Part shown: one piece after another, positions 17,269 to 23,304 of the stretch
Layout: every line of letters begins with the position of its first letter
Position numbering within the stretch: the first letter of the stretch is position 1
Translations under genes and position numbers: made by a program
From: UBA830 sp038146925
GTDB taxonomy: Bacteria; Pseudomonadota; Alphaproteobacteria; MPNO01; UBA830
NCBI GenBank assembly: GCA_038146925.1
Contig: JAYQSP010000006.1
Span: 62,001 to 126,000, forward strand
Reading direction: 5' to 3'
DNA length: 64,000 nt
Notes under the pieces: model-generated
The model's database searches: none
What the model saw: the letters and a program-made list of their open reading frames with translations, nothing else
What the model was told of the DNA's origin: nothing

Positions 17269-17595
17269 ATGAAAAAGGAAACGATATCCCACGATCACAA
17301 ACTATTTAGTCGCATGACCGACATTCTGGTCACGCAGGGAACGGGTAGGCACTCATACGGAGTGGATATAGAAAATCTGGGAACCCTGGCAGTGGTCATG
17401 AACCAGCAGGGTGATACCAACAAACATGGCGGCAAACTGACTGCCAATACCCTCAAGCAGGTGATCTACAGGTTGCGTCACGGCGATGGTTTGGATGACC
17501 TTGCCCCTGACTGGTCAGAGTTCGATGGACCTGGTGCTCTTCATCGTCAAGCATCCAACCTCATACACCTTAAATCTGATTTTATTTCAAAATGA
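17269..17595 (+). CDS. Hypothetical protein (108 aa) of the island
   Basis: This 108-residue soluble protein with no signal peptide has a strong RBS (GAAAGGACAAAC) after a leader hairpin. Notable segments are GVDIENLGTLAVVMNQQGDTNKHGG and LTANTLKQVIYRLRHGDGLDDLAPDW, the second looking like a helix-turn-helix-style or DNA-contact helix region; I do not recognise the family. Reads in a frame with normal codon use. It may be an accessory protein of a former mobile element given its place beside the tRNA gene. Confidence 0.6.
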   Translation: MKKETISHDHKLFSRMTDILVTQGTGRHSYGVDIENLGTLAVVMNQQGDTNKHGGKLTANTLKQVIYRLRHGDGLDDLAPDWSEFDGPGALHRQASNLIHLKSDFISK

Positions 17596-17696
17596 CGTAA
17601 CCGAGAGAGGGACTTATCGCATAAGTACCTGTGTAGGGTCGTTCAGATAAATTGAATCAACGATTGAGTATCTAGTCGGACCCAAGAGATGACCCA

Positions 17697-17846
17697 ATGA
17701 AGAATGACCAACAGGAACCAGACCTCAAACCTCTATGGGGTCTGAAGTCCAAACCTCTGACTCAAAAACCTAAAAAGAAAAGAATACTGGATACGGTGAA
17801 CCGAGTGATCTCCAGAATTCAGAATGATGAAAGGAATTGCTCATGA
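17697..17846 (+). CDS. Small basic protein (49 aa), coupled to the next gene
   Basis: A 49-residue lysine-rich frame beginning MKNDQQEPDLKPLWGLKSKP and ending in ISRIQNDERNCS. Its TGA overlaps the ATG of the following ribbon-helix-helix gene (ATGA), a layout used for translational coupling. No family is recognised. The real-gene argument rests on that overlap and on the paired layout seen again at 21161/21214. Confidence 0.5.
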   Translation: MKNDQQEPDLKPLWGLKSKPLTQKPKKKRILDTVNRVISRIQNDERNCS

Positions 17847-18022
17847 CGAAACACCCTTACCAGACTTGCCTACGGATGCCCCTTGCACTCAAGGAAGACA
17901 TGACTGAAATCTGTGACGAGTATCAGATCAACGAGTCAGACCTGATGAGAAAAGCAATCGCACACTTCATCACCAACATTCGTACCAATCCCGAGGATAC
18001 ATCTAGGTACATGTTCGTCTGA
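17843..18022 (+). CDS. Ribbon-helix-helix-like small protein (59 aa)
   Basis: This 59-residue protein reads MTKHPYQTCLRMPLALKEDM then ICDEYQINESDLMRKAIAHFI. A short strand (YQTCLRMPLALKEDM) followed by two helices (the second with SDLMRKAIAHF) is the pattern of CopG/Arc-type DNA-binding proteins. The ATG at 17843 overlaps the upstream stop by 4 bp; a TTG two codons earlier is less likely. It could repress its own operon, or be the antitoxin-like half of a pair with the upstream 49-aa protein; no toxin is evident. Confidence 0.6.
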   Translation: MTKHPYQTCLRMPLALKEDMTEICDEYQINESDLMRKAIAHFITNIRTNPEDTSRYMFV

Positions 18023-18084
18023 TACGTCAGATATCACTGTCTTACCCGTGTGAAAGGGATAACGAGTACACCTCGGACATCCCA

Positions 18085-18276
18085 CGGACATTACCGATCA
18101 AAAAACCCCTGATTTTCCTTGGGTCAGGGGGGTTTTACGTTCCGATTAAAAAGGTTTGAAAAAAGGTATCCACCCGATGTGTCGAGTGCGTCTAATTCTG
18201 CAGTTTACCGAACCCAAAACACCTGACACAATTTCAATATGAGAAACCTGACCGCTGAAATTGTAGGGAGAGACAA
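18085..18276 (+). repeat. Island repeat R1, copy a: terminator plus leader before the PEBP-like gene
   Basis: About 190 bp that recurs at 18733-18921 and, partly, at 21035-21160. Order: a terminator hairpin, then TTTTACGTTCCGATTAAAA, then GTCGAGTG, TTTACCGA, TCAATATGAGAAACCTGACC and GTAGGGAGAG directly before the start codon. Each copy ends at the RBS of a small gene, so the unit carries the end of one transcript and the start of the next. Confidence 0.75.
18101..18138 (+). terminator. Terminator inside R1 copy a
   Basis: Stem AAACCCCTGA / TCAGGGG with an 11-base loop, followed by GGGGTTTTAC. It ends the 17.3-18.0 kb genes and can work in both directions because of the flanking A-run. Confidence 0.7.
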
Positions 18277-18690
18277 ATGAAAGTTTTACTTGCCTATCTC
18301 ATGGCAACCATAATTTCCTTGACGTTGACAACGTTGAACTATGCAAATGCTGGAGAAGCAAAAACTCTTATTGTTAAATTTCAATTCAAAAGCGACCACT
18401 ATTGTAAATATATTTCTCCGAAGATCATGTTAGGAAATCTTCCACCCGAAACGAAATTCCTTCGCGTCACAATGACTGATCTTAGCAACGGTAATGATCA
18501 TGGCGGCGGGACCATCCCCTATTCAGGCAGTAATATAATTTTAGAAGACGCGTTAAACGACCATCCGGGAGGAACTTTCAAAGGACCCTGTCCCCCCACC
18601 ACTCATTCCTACGAAATTACCGTGAAGGCACTCGCTCAGGACCGCGATACCGTATTGGGAGAGGGGAGTGCGGTTAGGGAGTTTAATTAA
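18277..18690 (+). CDS. Secreted PEBP-like small protein
   Basis: A 137-residue protein with a signal peptide (residues 1-26, ending YANAG). The mature part fits a small phosphatidylethanolamine-binding-protein/YbhB fold: SPKIMLGNLPPETKFLRVTM matches the SPPLxWxxxPxxTxSxxLxxxD core and GPCPPTTHSYEITVKAL matches the PEBP signature GPCPPxGxHxYxxxxxAL. It is divergent and shorter than usual (150-180 aa), with the histidine core HGGGTIPY in place of HWV. RBS GTAGGGAGAG comes from repeat R1. PEBP relatives bind small ligands or inhibit kinases/proteases; this one's role is unknown. Confidence 0.72.
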   Translation: MKVLLAYLMATIISLTLTTLNYANAGEAKTLIVKFQFKSDHYCKYISPKIMLGNLPPETKFLRVTMTDLSNGNDHGGGTIPYSGSNIILEDALNDHPGGTFKGPCPPTTHSYEITVKALAQDRDTVLGEGSAVREFN

Positions 18691-18732
18691 TTCCAAGTTA
18701 CATAGTTATTCGAGGTCATCCCCGGATATTTT

Positions 18733-18921
18733 TCCGACATCACCGACCAGAAACCTCCTGATTTCCCTTGAGTCAGGGGTTTTTACGTTCCGATTAAAAG
18801 ATTTGAAAAAAGGTGCCTGGGTGTTCTGTCGAGTGGTTCTTACTCGGCGGTTTACCGATCCCAAAGACCTGGCAGAATCTCAATATGAGAAACCTGACCG
18901 CTGAATTGTAGGGAGAGCATT
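18733..18921 (+). repeat. Island repeat R1, copy b
   Basis: A second copy of the unit at 18085-18276: terminator, TTTTACGTTCCGATTAAAAG, GTCGAGTGG, GCGGTTTACCGATC, CAATATGAGAAACCTGACCG and TGTAGGGAGAG directly before the ATG at 18922. It is the most similar pair among the three copies. Confidence 0.75.
18751..18785 (+). terminator. Terminator inside R1 copy b
   Basis: Stem built from AAACCTCCTGA and TCAGGGGTTTTT, followed by the T-run. It terminates the PEBP-like gene. Confidence 0.7.
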
Positions 18922-19426
18922 ATGGGGAAATTTTATATTGCTATTTTATTAGCATGTTTTTTTCTGACGCCTGTCTCTGGTGCGCATTCGTCTGAGTTGA
19001 AGATCGTTCATACAGACCCAGAATGGAAGAATGGCAAAGGAGATGTCCCTTTAAAAGGCAGATGCGCGTACCGAGGGGGTGGAGACGATCTTTCCCCCTC
19101 TTCGGGTGAGTGAAATTCCAGAAAACGCCGTGTTTTTGCGCTTGATGTTTACTGATGATTATTTCGGTCAAGAAGGAGGGCATGGAAACTTATTGTTAAA
19201 ATTGAGCGGAAAGCAGAAGGTCATTGAGATTCCATCTTTCTCCGGGACTTCATTGCCTAAAAATATTATCGAAGGTAATGGGCATCACTGTTCAGGTTGT
19301 GGATCGAGTGACTATCTCGGACCGTGCTCTGGAGGTAGGTACCATTTGTATCGGGTAAATATTTACGCGTTAGACGCCAACAAGAATGCTATTTCTAGAG
19401 GAACAGTCACCCTTGGGCGTTTCTAA
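18922..19426 (+). pseudogene. Second secreted PEBP-like protein, split by a +1 frame change
   Basis: The first frame starts with a signal peptide (MGKFYIAILLACFFLTPVSG) and reads to KGRCAYRGGGDD, then stops at 19111-19113. One base on, the next frame continues GVETIFPPLRVSEIPENAVF, FLRLMFTDDYFGQEGGHGN and YHLYRVNIYALDANKN, which align with the PEBP-like gene just upstream (FPPL.., LRVTMTD, THSYEITVKAL). The shift falls at the G-run GAGGGGGTGG near 19072-19082. Cysteines (CSGCGSSDYLGPC) suggest disulfides. It is a tandem paralogue of 18277-18690. A one-base insertion in the G-run explains it, either real or an error. Confidence 0.7.
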
Positions 19427-19428
19427 AC

Positions 19429-19520
19429 CTTGCGGACTTCCTGATGCGATAAGGATTGTCTCGCGGACATGAAAACGGAAAAGACCCTGTTTACCCCCAA
19501 ATTGCAGGATCATTTCCTTT
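19429..19520 (+). repeat. Island repeat R2, copy a
   Basis: About 90 bp beginning TTGCGGACTTCCTGATGCGA, containing GGATTGTCTCGCGGACAT and AAGACCCTGTTTACCCCCAA. It recurs nearly identically at 20527-20620 and in degraded form at 22086-22180. Here the terminator part is mutated (CAGGATCATT instead of CAGGGTCTTT). Confidence 0.75.
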
Positions 19521-19586
19521 GATTCTGTGCTTTTGATGTGCCAGCATTGTTTCTCCTTAATTCCCCTACTGAATCAGGAGAGAAAG

Positions 19587-19895
19587 ATGCGTATCATATA
19601 CACGTTACTATTTGCGTCGTTTGTAATCCTTGCGCAACCCGCGCAAGCAGGAGTTAATAGAACGATCGCTACGTTTAACGGTGATATTGAATTCGTAATG
19701 TCAAAAGTCGACAAATCTTCTGCACACTACCAATCTCTCACCGCGTTGAAGGGAGATTTTAAAAAGACAGCGGATAAATCGTGGAAAATGGCACGTCATG
19801 AATTTTATGATTATGCTTCAGGTATTTATGACAAGATGATAAAAATCGCCGACGACGCTAAAGTGACTGCGCCATCTAAACCAGATTGGTTGTAA
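19587..19895 (+). CDS. Small secreted hypothetical protein (102 aa)
   Basis: A 102-residue protein with a signal peptide (residues 1-22, LAQPAQAG) and a mature part of about 80 residues that is helical and lysine-rich (FKKTADKSWKMARHEFYDYA). The ATG at 19587 follows CAGGAGAG at good spacing; the longer frame upstream lacks an RBS. No family is recognised. It is probably periplasmic or released. It is followed after 6 bp by the frameshifted P460-like gene. Confidence 0.65.
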   Translation: MRIIYTLLFASFVILAQPAQAGVNRTIATFNGDIEFVMSKVDKSSAHYQSLTALKGDFKKTADKSWKMARHEFYDYASGIYDKMIKIADDAKVTAPSKPDWL

Positions 19896-19901
19896 ACACT
19901 T

Positions 19902-20484
19902 TTGAGGTCACTCACGTCCTTTTTTACACATAGATTAAATCGCGGTGTTCTTGCCGCGATTTTTTTTATTTTACCTTCATGGGCGTGGGGTCAAACATGC
20001 ACGATCCCGGAAATAGGAACCGAAGTCCGCACGATAAAGAGTGAAGAAGGAAATTCATTCAGTAGTTGGAAGATTTTAGATCAAATAATAAAAAAACATC
20101 ACATTGAGAAAGCAGTTAAATGCTCAAACTTGAGGAGAGATAATGAATTAATTTTTTTAAAAAAGTTTATCAAAAAAAATTATCCTAATTATTCAATCGA
20201 AAAGAAGACTAATTGGTTTTATGCGCCGGCGAGTAACTATGGGCATGCAAGGGTTTTATATCGTAAAAAGAACCAGGAATTTATATAAAGAGTCGTTTTA
20301 TTTGGATTTTAAAGGTCAGGTGTTCGTGAATGATATTTTTGTTATGTTATTCGAAAATGACAATGATAAACCGCAATTTTTTGAAGTGAAATATGAGGAA
20401 CAGAGAGTCCAGAAAAAAGAAAATTCGTGCATGAGGTGCCATCAAACGGTATCGAAACAAAATTTCCTGTTCGGAAAATATTGA
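19902..20484 (+). pseudogene. Secreted cytochrome P460-like protein, split by a +1 frame change
   Basis: The first frame (TTG start at 19902) gives a signal peptide ending SWAWGQTC and runs to RVLYRKKNQEFI at 20288. One base on, the frame continues YKESFYLDFKGQVFVNDIFV and ends SCMRCHQTVSKQNFLFGKY at 20484. A single CxxCH heme site (CMRCH) placed close to the C-terminus followed by a short F-rich tail is the cytochrome P460/c'-beta pattern. The junction lies near 20270-20285 in GGAATTTATATAAAG. A terminator-like hairpin sits inside the signal-peptide codons (19935-19966). The family call is tentative. Confidence 0.5.
19935..19966 (+). terminator. Terminator-like hairpin within the signal-peptide region
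   Basis: AATCGCGG, 8-base loop, CCGCGATT followed by T8. It has all features of an intrinsic terminator and ends the preceding small secreted gene, but it lies inside the only frame that provides the next gene's signal peptide. Confidence 0.65.
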
Positions 20485-20507
20485 TGAAAGGGGAATTACG
20501 AAATAGT

Positions 20508-20620
20508 GAATTCCACTTGCGGGGTGATTGCGGACTTCCTGATGCGATAAGGATTGTCTCGCGGACATGGATGCGGAGAAGACCCTGTTTACCCCCAAGT
20601 TTGCAGGGTCTTTCCTTTTC
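20508..20620 (+). repeat. Island repeat R2, copy b, with intact terminator
   Basis: Begins GAATTCCACTTGCGGGGT, shared with copy c, then ATTGCGGACTTCCTGATGCG and GGATTGTCTCGCGGACAT, shared with copy a. It ends in an intact hairpin AAGACCCTG ... CAGGGTCTTT followed by CCTTTT (about 20579-20617), an intrinsic terminator. Confidence 0.75.
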
Positions 20621-20666
20621 ATTGTCCAGTCCAATTTGTATTACGGTGTAGAGTGATGAAACTTAA

Positions 20667-20951
20667 ATGGATGAAACGATGGATATTCACCTAATTGTCA
20701 AACTGAAGTCCTCATACGAAGCGTGGCATGAATTGTTTGTTAATGACGCGGAGAACCGATCAAAGATTTGTGATGAGAGTAGGACCCTTGTTGGAAAAGC
20801 GGATGATGCAACCGCTCTGGTCACCCTGTTCAACGTGGATATGCAAGCGATGGCAGCAATGATGGAAGATCCGGACTTCCAGAAACTCACTGAGGATTAT
20901 GTGATAGAACACATTCCATATTCGCTCACTCCCCTGGCACCCCCCGCATAA
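20667..20951 (+). CDS. Hypothetical protein (94 aa), possible alpha-beta barrel
   Basis: A 94-residue cytoplasmic protein with the order strand (MDIHLIVKLK), helix (SYEAWHELFVNDAENRSKICD), strands (RTLVGKADD, TALVTLFNVD), helix (MQAMAAMMEDPDFQKLTEDY), strand. This beta-alpha-beta-beta-alpha-beta order is that of dimeric alpha-beta barrel proteins. No catalytic residues are recognised. The start may be the Met five codons in. It is followed by a strong terminator. Confidence 0.65.
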   Translation: MDETMDIHLIVKLKSSYEAWHELFVNDAENRSKICDESRTLVGKADDATALVTLFNVDMQAMAAMMEDPDFQKLTEDYVIEHIPYSLTPLAPPA

Positions 20952-20978
20952 CCACTCTTCATCCTGTTTGGAGAAACA

Positions 20979-21013
20979 AGACCTCGGTCATTCAATTGAT
21001 CGAGGTCTTTTGT
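20979..21013 (+). terminator. Intrinsic terminator after the 94-aa gene
   Basis: AAGACCTCG / CGAGGTCTT (20979-20987 and 21002-21010) with a further near-match CGGTCA/TGATCG inside, followed by TTTTG. Confidence 0.82.
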
Positions 21014-21034
21014 TATCTGAGACCAAACCTTTTT

Positions 21035-21160
21035 AATGCTCAAGAAAAGGTATCTGAATGATGTGTCGAGTGGGTTTAATTCTGCAATGTACTGAACTCG
21101 GATCTTCTGACACCATTTCGGTATTAGATACCCAACCGCCGAACCGGCGAAGGAGGCATT
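21035..21160 (+). repeat. Island repeat R1, copy c (diverged leader half)
   Basis: Shares with copies a and b AAAAGGTATC, GATGTGTCGAGTG, TAATTCTGCA, CTGACACCATTTC and an ACCGCCGAA block, then AAGGAGGCATT directly before the ATG at 21161. The terminator half is replaced here by an unrelated terminator at 20979-21013, so position and function are kept while sequence differs. Confidence 0.65.
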
Positions 21161-21217
21161 ATGGTGTATGAGGAATGCGTGATCTCGGACGATTTTTATT
21201 GCGTAACTGACACATGA
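21161..21217 (+). CDS. 18-aa leader-like peptide
   Basis: MVYEECVISDDFYCVTDT follows an ideal RBS (AAGGAGGCATT) and its TGA overlaps the ATG of the next gene (ATGA). With two Cys and several acidic residues it looks like a leader peptide or a mini-protein that couples translation to the membrane protein. Very short, so tentative. Confidence 0.4.
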   Translation: MVYEECVISDDFYCVTDT

Positions 21218-21378
21218 ATTGGTTGAAGATGATTTTCCACGAGTTATTCGCTGCCTATGCGGTGCTGCTCGTTTTTTTTGCGGTCACCTTAATTCTCACT
21301 TATCTGAACATTTCCCAAGTCTGGGAACCGTTCGTGCTTGAGCATCTTACTCACCAAGATCTAACTACAGCGGGGTAG
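21214..21378 (+). CDS. Small single-pass membrane protein (54 aa)
   Basis: A 54-residue protein beginning MNWLKMIFHELFAAYAVLLV, with one membrane helix (about residues 10-32, AYAVLLVFFAVTLILTYL) and a short acidic tail. It is translationally coupled to the upstream 18-aa frame by ATGA. The family is unknown. DUF2237 starts 84 bp on, probably in the same transcript. Confidence 0.5.
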   Translation: MNWLKMIFHELFAAYAVLLVFFAVTLILTYLNISQVWEPFVLEHLTHQDLTTAG

Positions 21379-21462
21379 AGGATGCGCGTTGTAGATGCGC
21401 ACAGAGACCCTTTTCACGACATAACTCTGCCTTTTAGTTTTGGGCGACCAAGAGGGTGTTTA

Positions 21463-21837
21463 ATGCCAAAAACTCAAAAAAACGTTCTTGGGACAATCTT
21501 GGAAGTGTGCGGAACAGACCCAATTACCGGTTATTTTAGAGACGGATGCTGTAACACGGGCGATGGTGATGTGGGTACGCACACAATATGCGCTGTCGTA
21601 GATGACCGATTCCTTGAGTTCTCTATGAGTAAGGGAAATGATTTGGTTACACCTCGACCAGAATATGGGTTCAAAGGTTTAAAGAATGGAGACTGCTGGT
21701 GCCTTTGCGCCGTGCGCTGGGAAGAAGCACGTCGAGCAGGGTGCGCACCTCGCGTCAAAATTACCTCGACCAATATCAAGACACTCGAGTATGTGCGTTT
21801 GCAGGATCTCAAAGACCATCAAATCGACTTGAATTGA
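21463..21837 (+). CDS. DUF2237 family protein
   Basis: A 124-residue member of the DUF2237 family, function unknown. Hallmarks are NVLGTILEVCGTDPITGYF, FRDGCCNTGDGDVGTHTICA, FLEFSMSKGNDLVTPRPEYG and FKGLKNGDCWCLCAVRWEEA; the conserved Cys residues suggest metal binding. The start is ATG 21463 after AGAGGG; the longer frame upstream to 21382 is not family-like. This is the one clearly conserved chromosomal-type protein in the island. Confidence 0.88.
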   Translation: MPKTQKNVLGTILEVCGTDPITGYFRDGCCNTGDGDVGTHTICAVVDDRFLEFSMSKGNDLVTPRPEYGFKGLKNGDCWCLCAVRWEEARRAGCAPRVKITSTNIKTLEYVRLQDLKDHQIDLN

Positions 21838-21845
21838 AACAGAAC

Positions 21846-22046
21846 ATGACGTTGTGTCACGAGTGCCGGTCAAGCGCAGATGAACAAAAGGGGCGCTGGA
21901 TTATTCTCGGCGAGAAAAAAGATGGATTTGAGTGGGTCTTCATGTGCATCCAATGCATTCGAGACTGGCGTCAAAGAGGATTGGAGAGGGAAGGTCACTC
22001 TCTCGAAAATGTTATTGCAATTTTGAACAGAGAATACCCTCGATGA
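21846..22046 (+). CDS. Small zinc-ribbon-like protein (66 aa)
   Basis: A 66-residue protein with two CxxC pairs, CHEC (residues 4-7) and CIQC (about 38-41), separated by a strand-rich stretch GRWIILGEKKDGFEWVFM, and followed by a basic helix. The pattern fits a zinc ribbon. It starts 8 bp after the DUF2237 stop and is very likely in the same operon. Function unknown. Confidence 0.65.
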   Translation: MTLCHECRSSADEQKGRWIILGEKKDGFEWVFMCIQCIRDWRQRGLEREGHSLENVIAILNREYPR

Positions 22047-22066
22047 CGATCAGCAGTTCTCGTTGC

Positions 22067-22180
22067 GAATTCCACTTGCGGGGTCATTGCGGACTTTATG
22101 ATTTACCGAGGATTGTCATATGATAAGGATTTTGACGCGGACATAAATACGGGAAGGCCCTTATTAAACCTAAAGTCTGA
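22067..22180 (+). repeat. Island repeat R2, copy c (degraded)
   Basis: GAATTCCACTTGCGGGGTC and ATTGCGGACTT match copy b, and GGATTGTC and GCGGACAT recur, but short insertions break the unit and the terminator part is lost (AGGCCCTTATTAAACCT). The stretch to 22257 is otherwise AT-rich with nothing recognisable; the island ends here at the TAXI gene's stop. Confidence 0.65.
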
Positions 22181-22257
22181 AGAAATTTTGTTATTCGCAA
22201 AAAAGACAAACTTTTTCTAATTTTCAAAAAAGATAATCAAAAACGCACAGCCAGAGA

Positions 22258-23235
22258 TTAGCTGCCGATCTTCAGACCGAGTTCCTTGATCGCCTTCAGG
22301 GCGCCCGGGTGATACGGGGCCATGTCCGGTTCGGCGAAGGTTTCCGGCTTCAGGCGGTTGAACGCCCCCATGGATTTGGCGAGATGCGCCTTGTTGGTCG
22401 CCAGTGCCTTCGTAACCTTGTAGACCAGCTCGTTGTCCATGCCCTTGTGAGTGAACAGGACATAGTCGATCTCGACGATATTGGTCGGCTTCTTGATGCC
22501 GGGCATCTTAGTGTTCGACTCCAGGACGATCTTTGCAGCCGGCATAATATCGCTGAACCGCTTCGTGGCCGCCGGGGAGGTGTCCATGTCCAGATAGACG
22601 AAGCCGCCGCTGCTCCGCAGCTGGGTGTTGACCTTACGGCCCGCACCGGACCCAAGACTGATCCAGGAAATGTCCGTTTTGCCTTCACCGAGCGCGAACA
22701 TGCCCTTCGCAAATCCCGACACCGGCACTTTCTTGAACTTAGAGTAGTCCGTGTTGCCATTGGCGAGGGCGCCCTTAATAAAGATCTCGATGATGCTGAG
22801 CGATGTATACTTGGAAGTGATCCGCTTGCCTTCGAGCTTCTTCAAGTCGTGGATCGACGTAGCGCCCAGGTCGGCGCGGGCCACGATGCCGGTGCGCAGA
22901 GGGAACATGCGGCCTACCATCCGAAGATTGGACTGGGCCCTGCCTTCGAACGTGCCGGTTCCGTTATAGGCGAAGTAGGTCTCGAGGCCGTTAGAAAACC
23001 CGAAACCGACTTCGCCACGGTTCACGATCGGAATATAGGTTGTCGACCCTCCCATAGGCTGCGGCCGGCCCGTCACGCCATCGGCTTTCGCGGTCACGGT
23101 TTTGGCCACCGCGATGCCAGTCCGGTATCCGAGGCTGCCTTGCGGGTTCGTGGCGAACACGGCCACCTGTGCCGCGGCAGCGCCCACATAAGCTAAGGAA
23201 CCTGCCAGCACCGCGGCATAAGTAAGCGATTTCAT
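22258..23235 (-). CDS. TAXI family TRAP transporter solute-binding protein
   Basis: A 325-residue periplasmic binding protein with a signal peptide (residues 1-22, ending GAAAAQ). TAXI features are TNPQGSLGYRTGIAVAKTV at the ligand lobe, GGSTTYIPIVNRGEVGFGFSNG and TSKYTSLSIIEIFIKGAL. It delivers an organic-acid-type ligand to the fused permease encoded 69 bp downstream... in the opposite reading sense this gene is the distal one: the permease gene (23305-25203) is upstream on the same strand. The ligand cannot be read from the sequence. Confidence 0.9.
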   Translation of the reverse strand: MKSLTYAAVLAGSLAYVGAAAAQVAVFATNPQGSLGYRTGIAVAKTVTAKADGVTGRPQPMGGSTTYIPIVNRGEVGFGFSNGLETYFAYNGTGTFEGRAQSNLRMVGRMFPLRTGIVARADLGATSIHDLKKLEGKRITSKYTSLSIIEIFIKGALANGNTDYSKFKKVPVSGFAKGMFALGEGKTDISWISLGSGAGRKVNTQLRSSGGFVYLDMDTSPAATKRFSDIMPAAKIVLESNTKMPGIKKPTNIVEIDYVLFTHKGMDNELVYKVTKALATNKAHLAKSMGAFNRLKPETFAEPDMAPYHPGALKAIKELGLKIGS

Positions 23236-23304
23236 GAATTTTCTCCCTGTTTGTTATCTAGTTTCATAGTCATTCCGATATACTCTTTGCACCTACGTAC
23301 AGGG

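Noticed and set aside
18085..22180. CRISPR array or integron cassettes suggested by the repeats
   Set aside because: The repeats are long, few, unevenly spaced and separated by genes; no cas genes, integrase or attC-like folds.
22309..23196. 295-codon plus-strand frame
   Set aside because: Shadow of the TAXI binding protein; His/Arg-rich nonsense composition.
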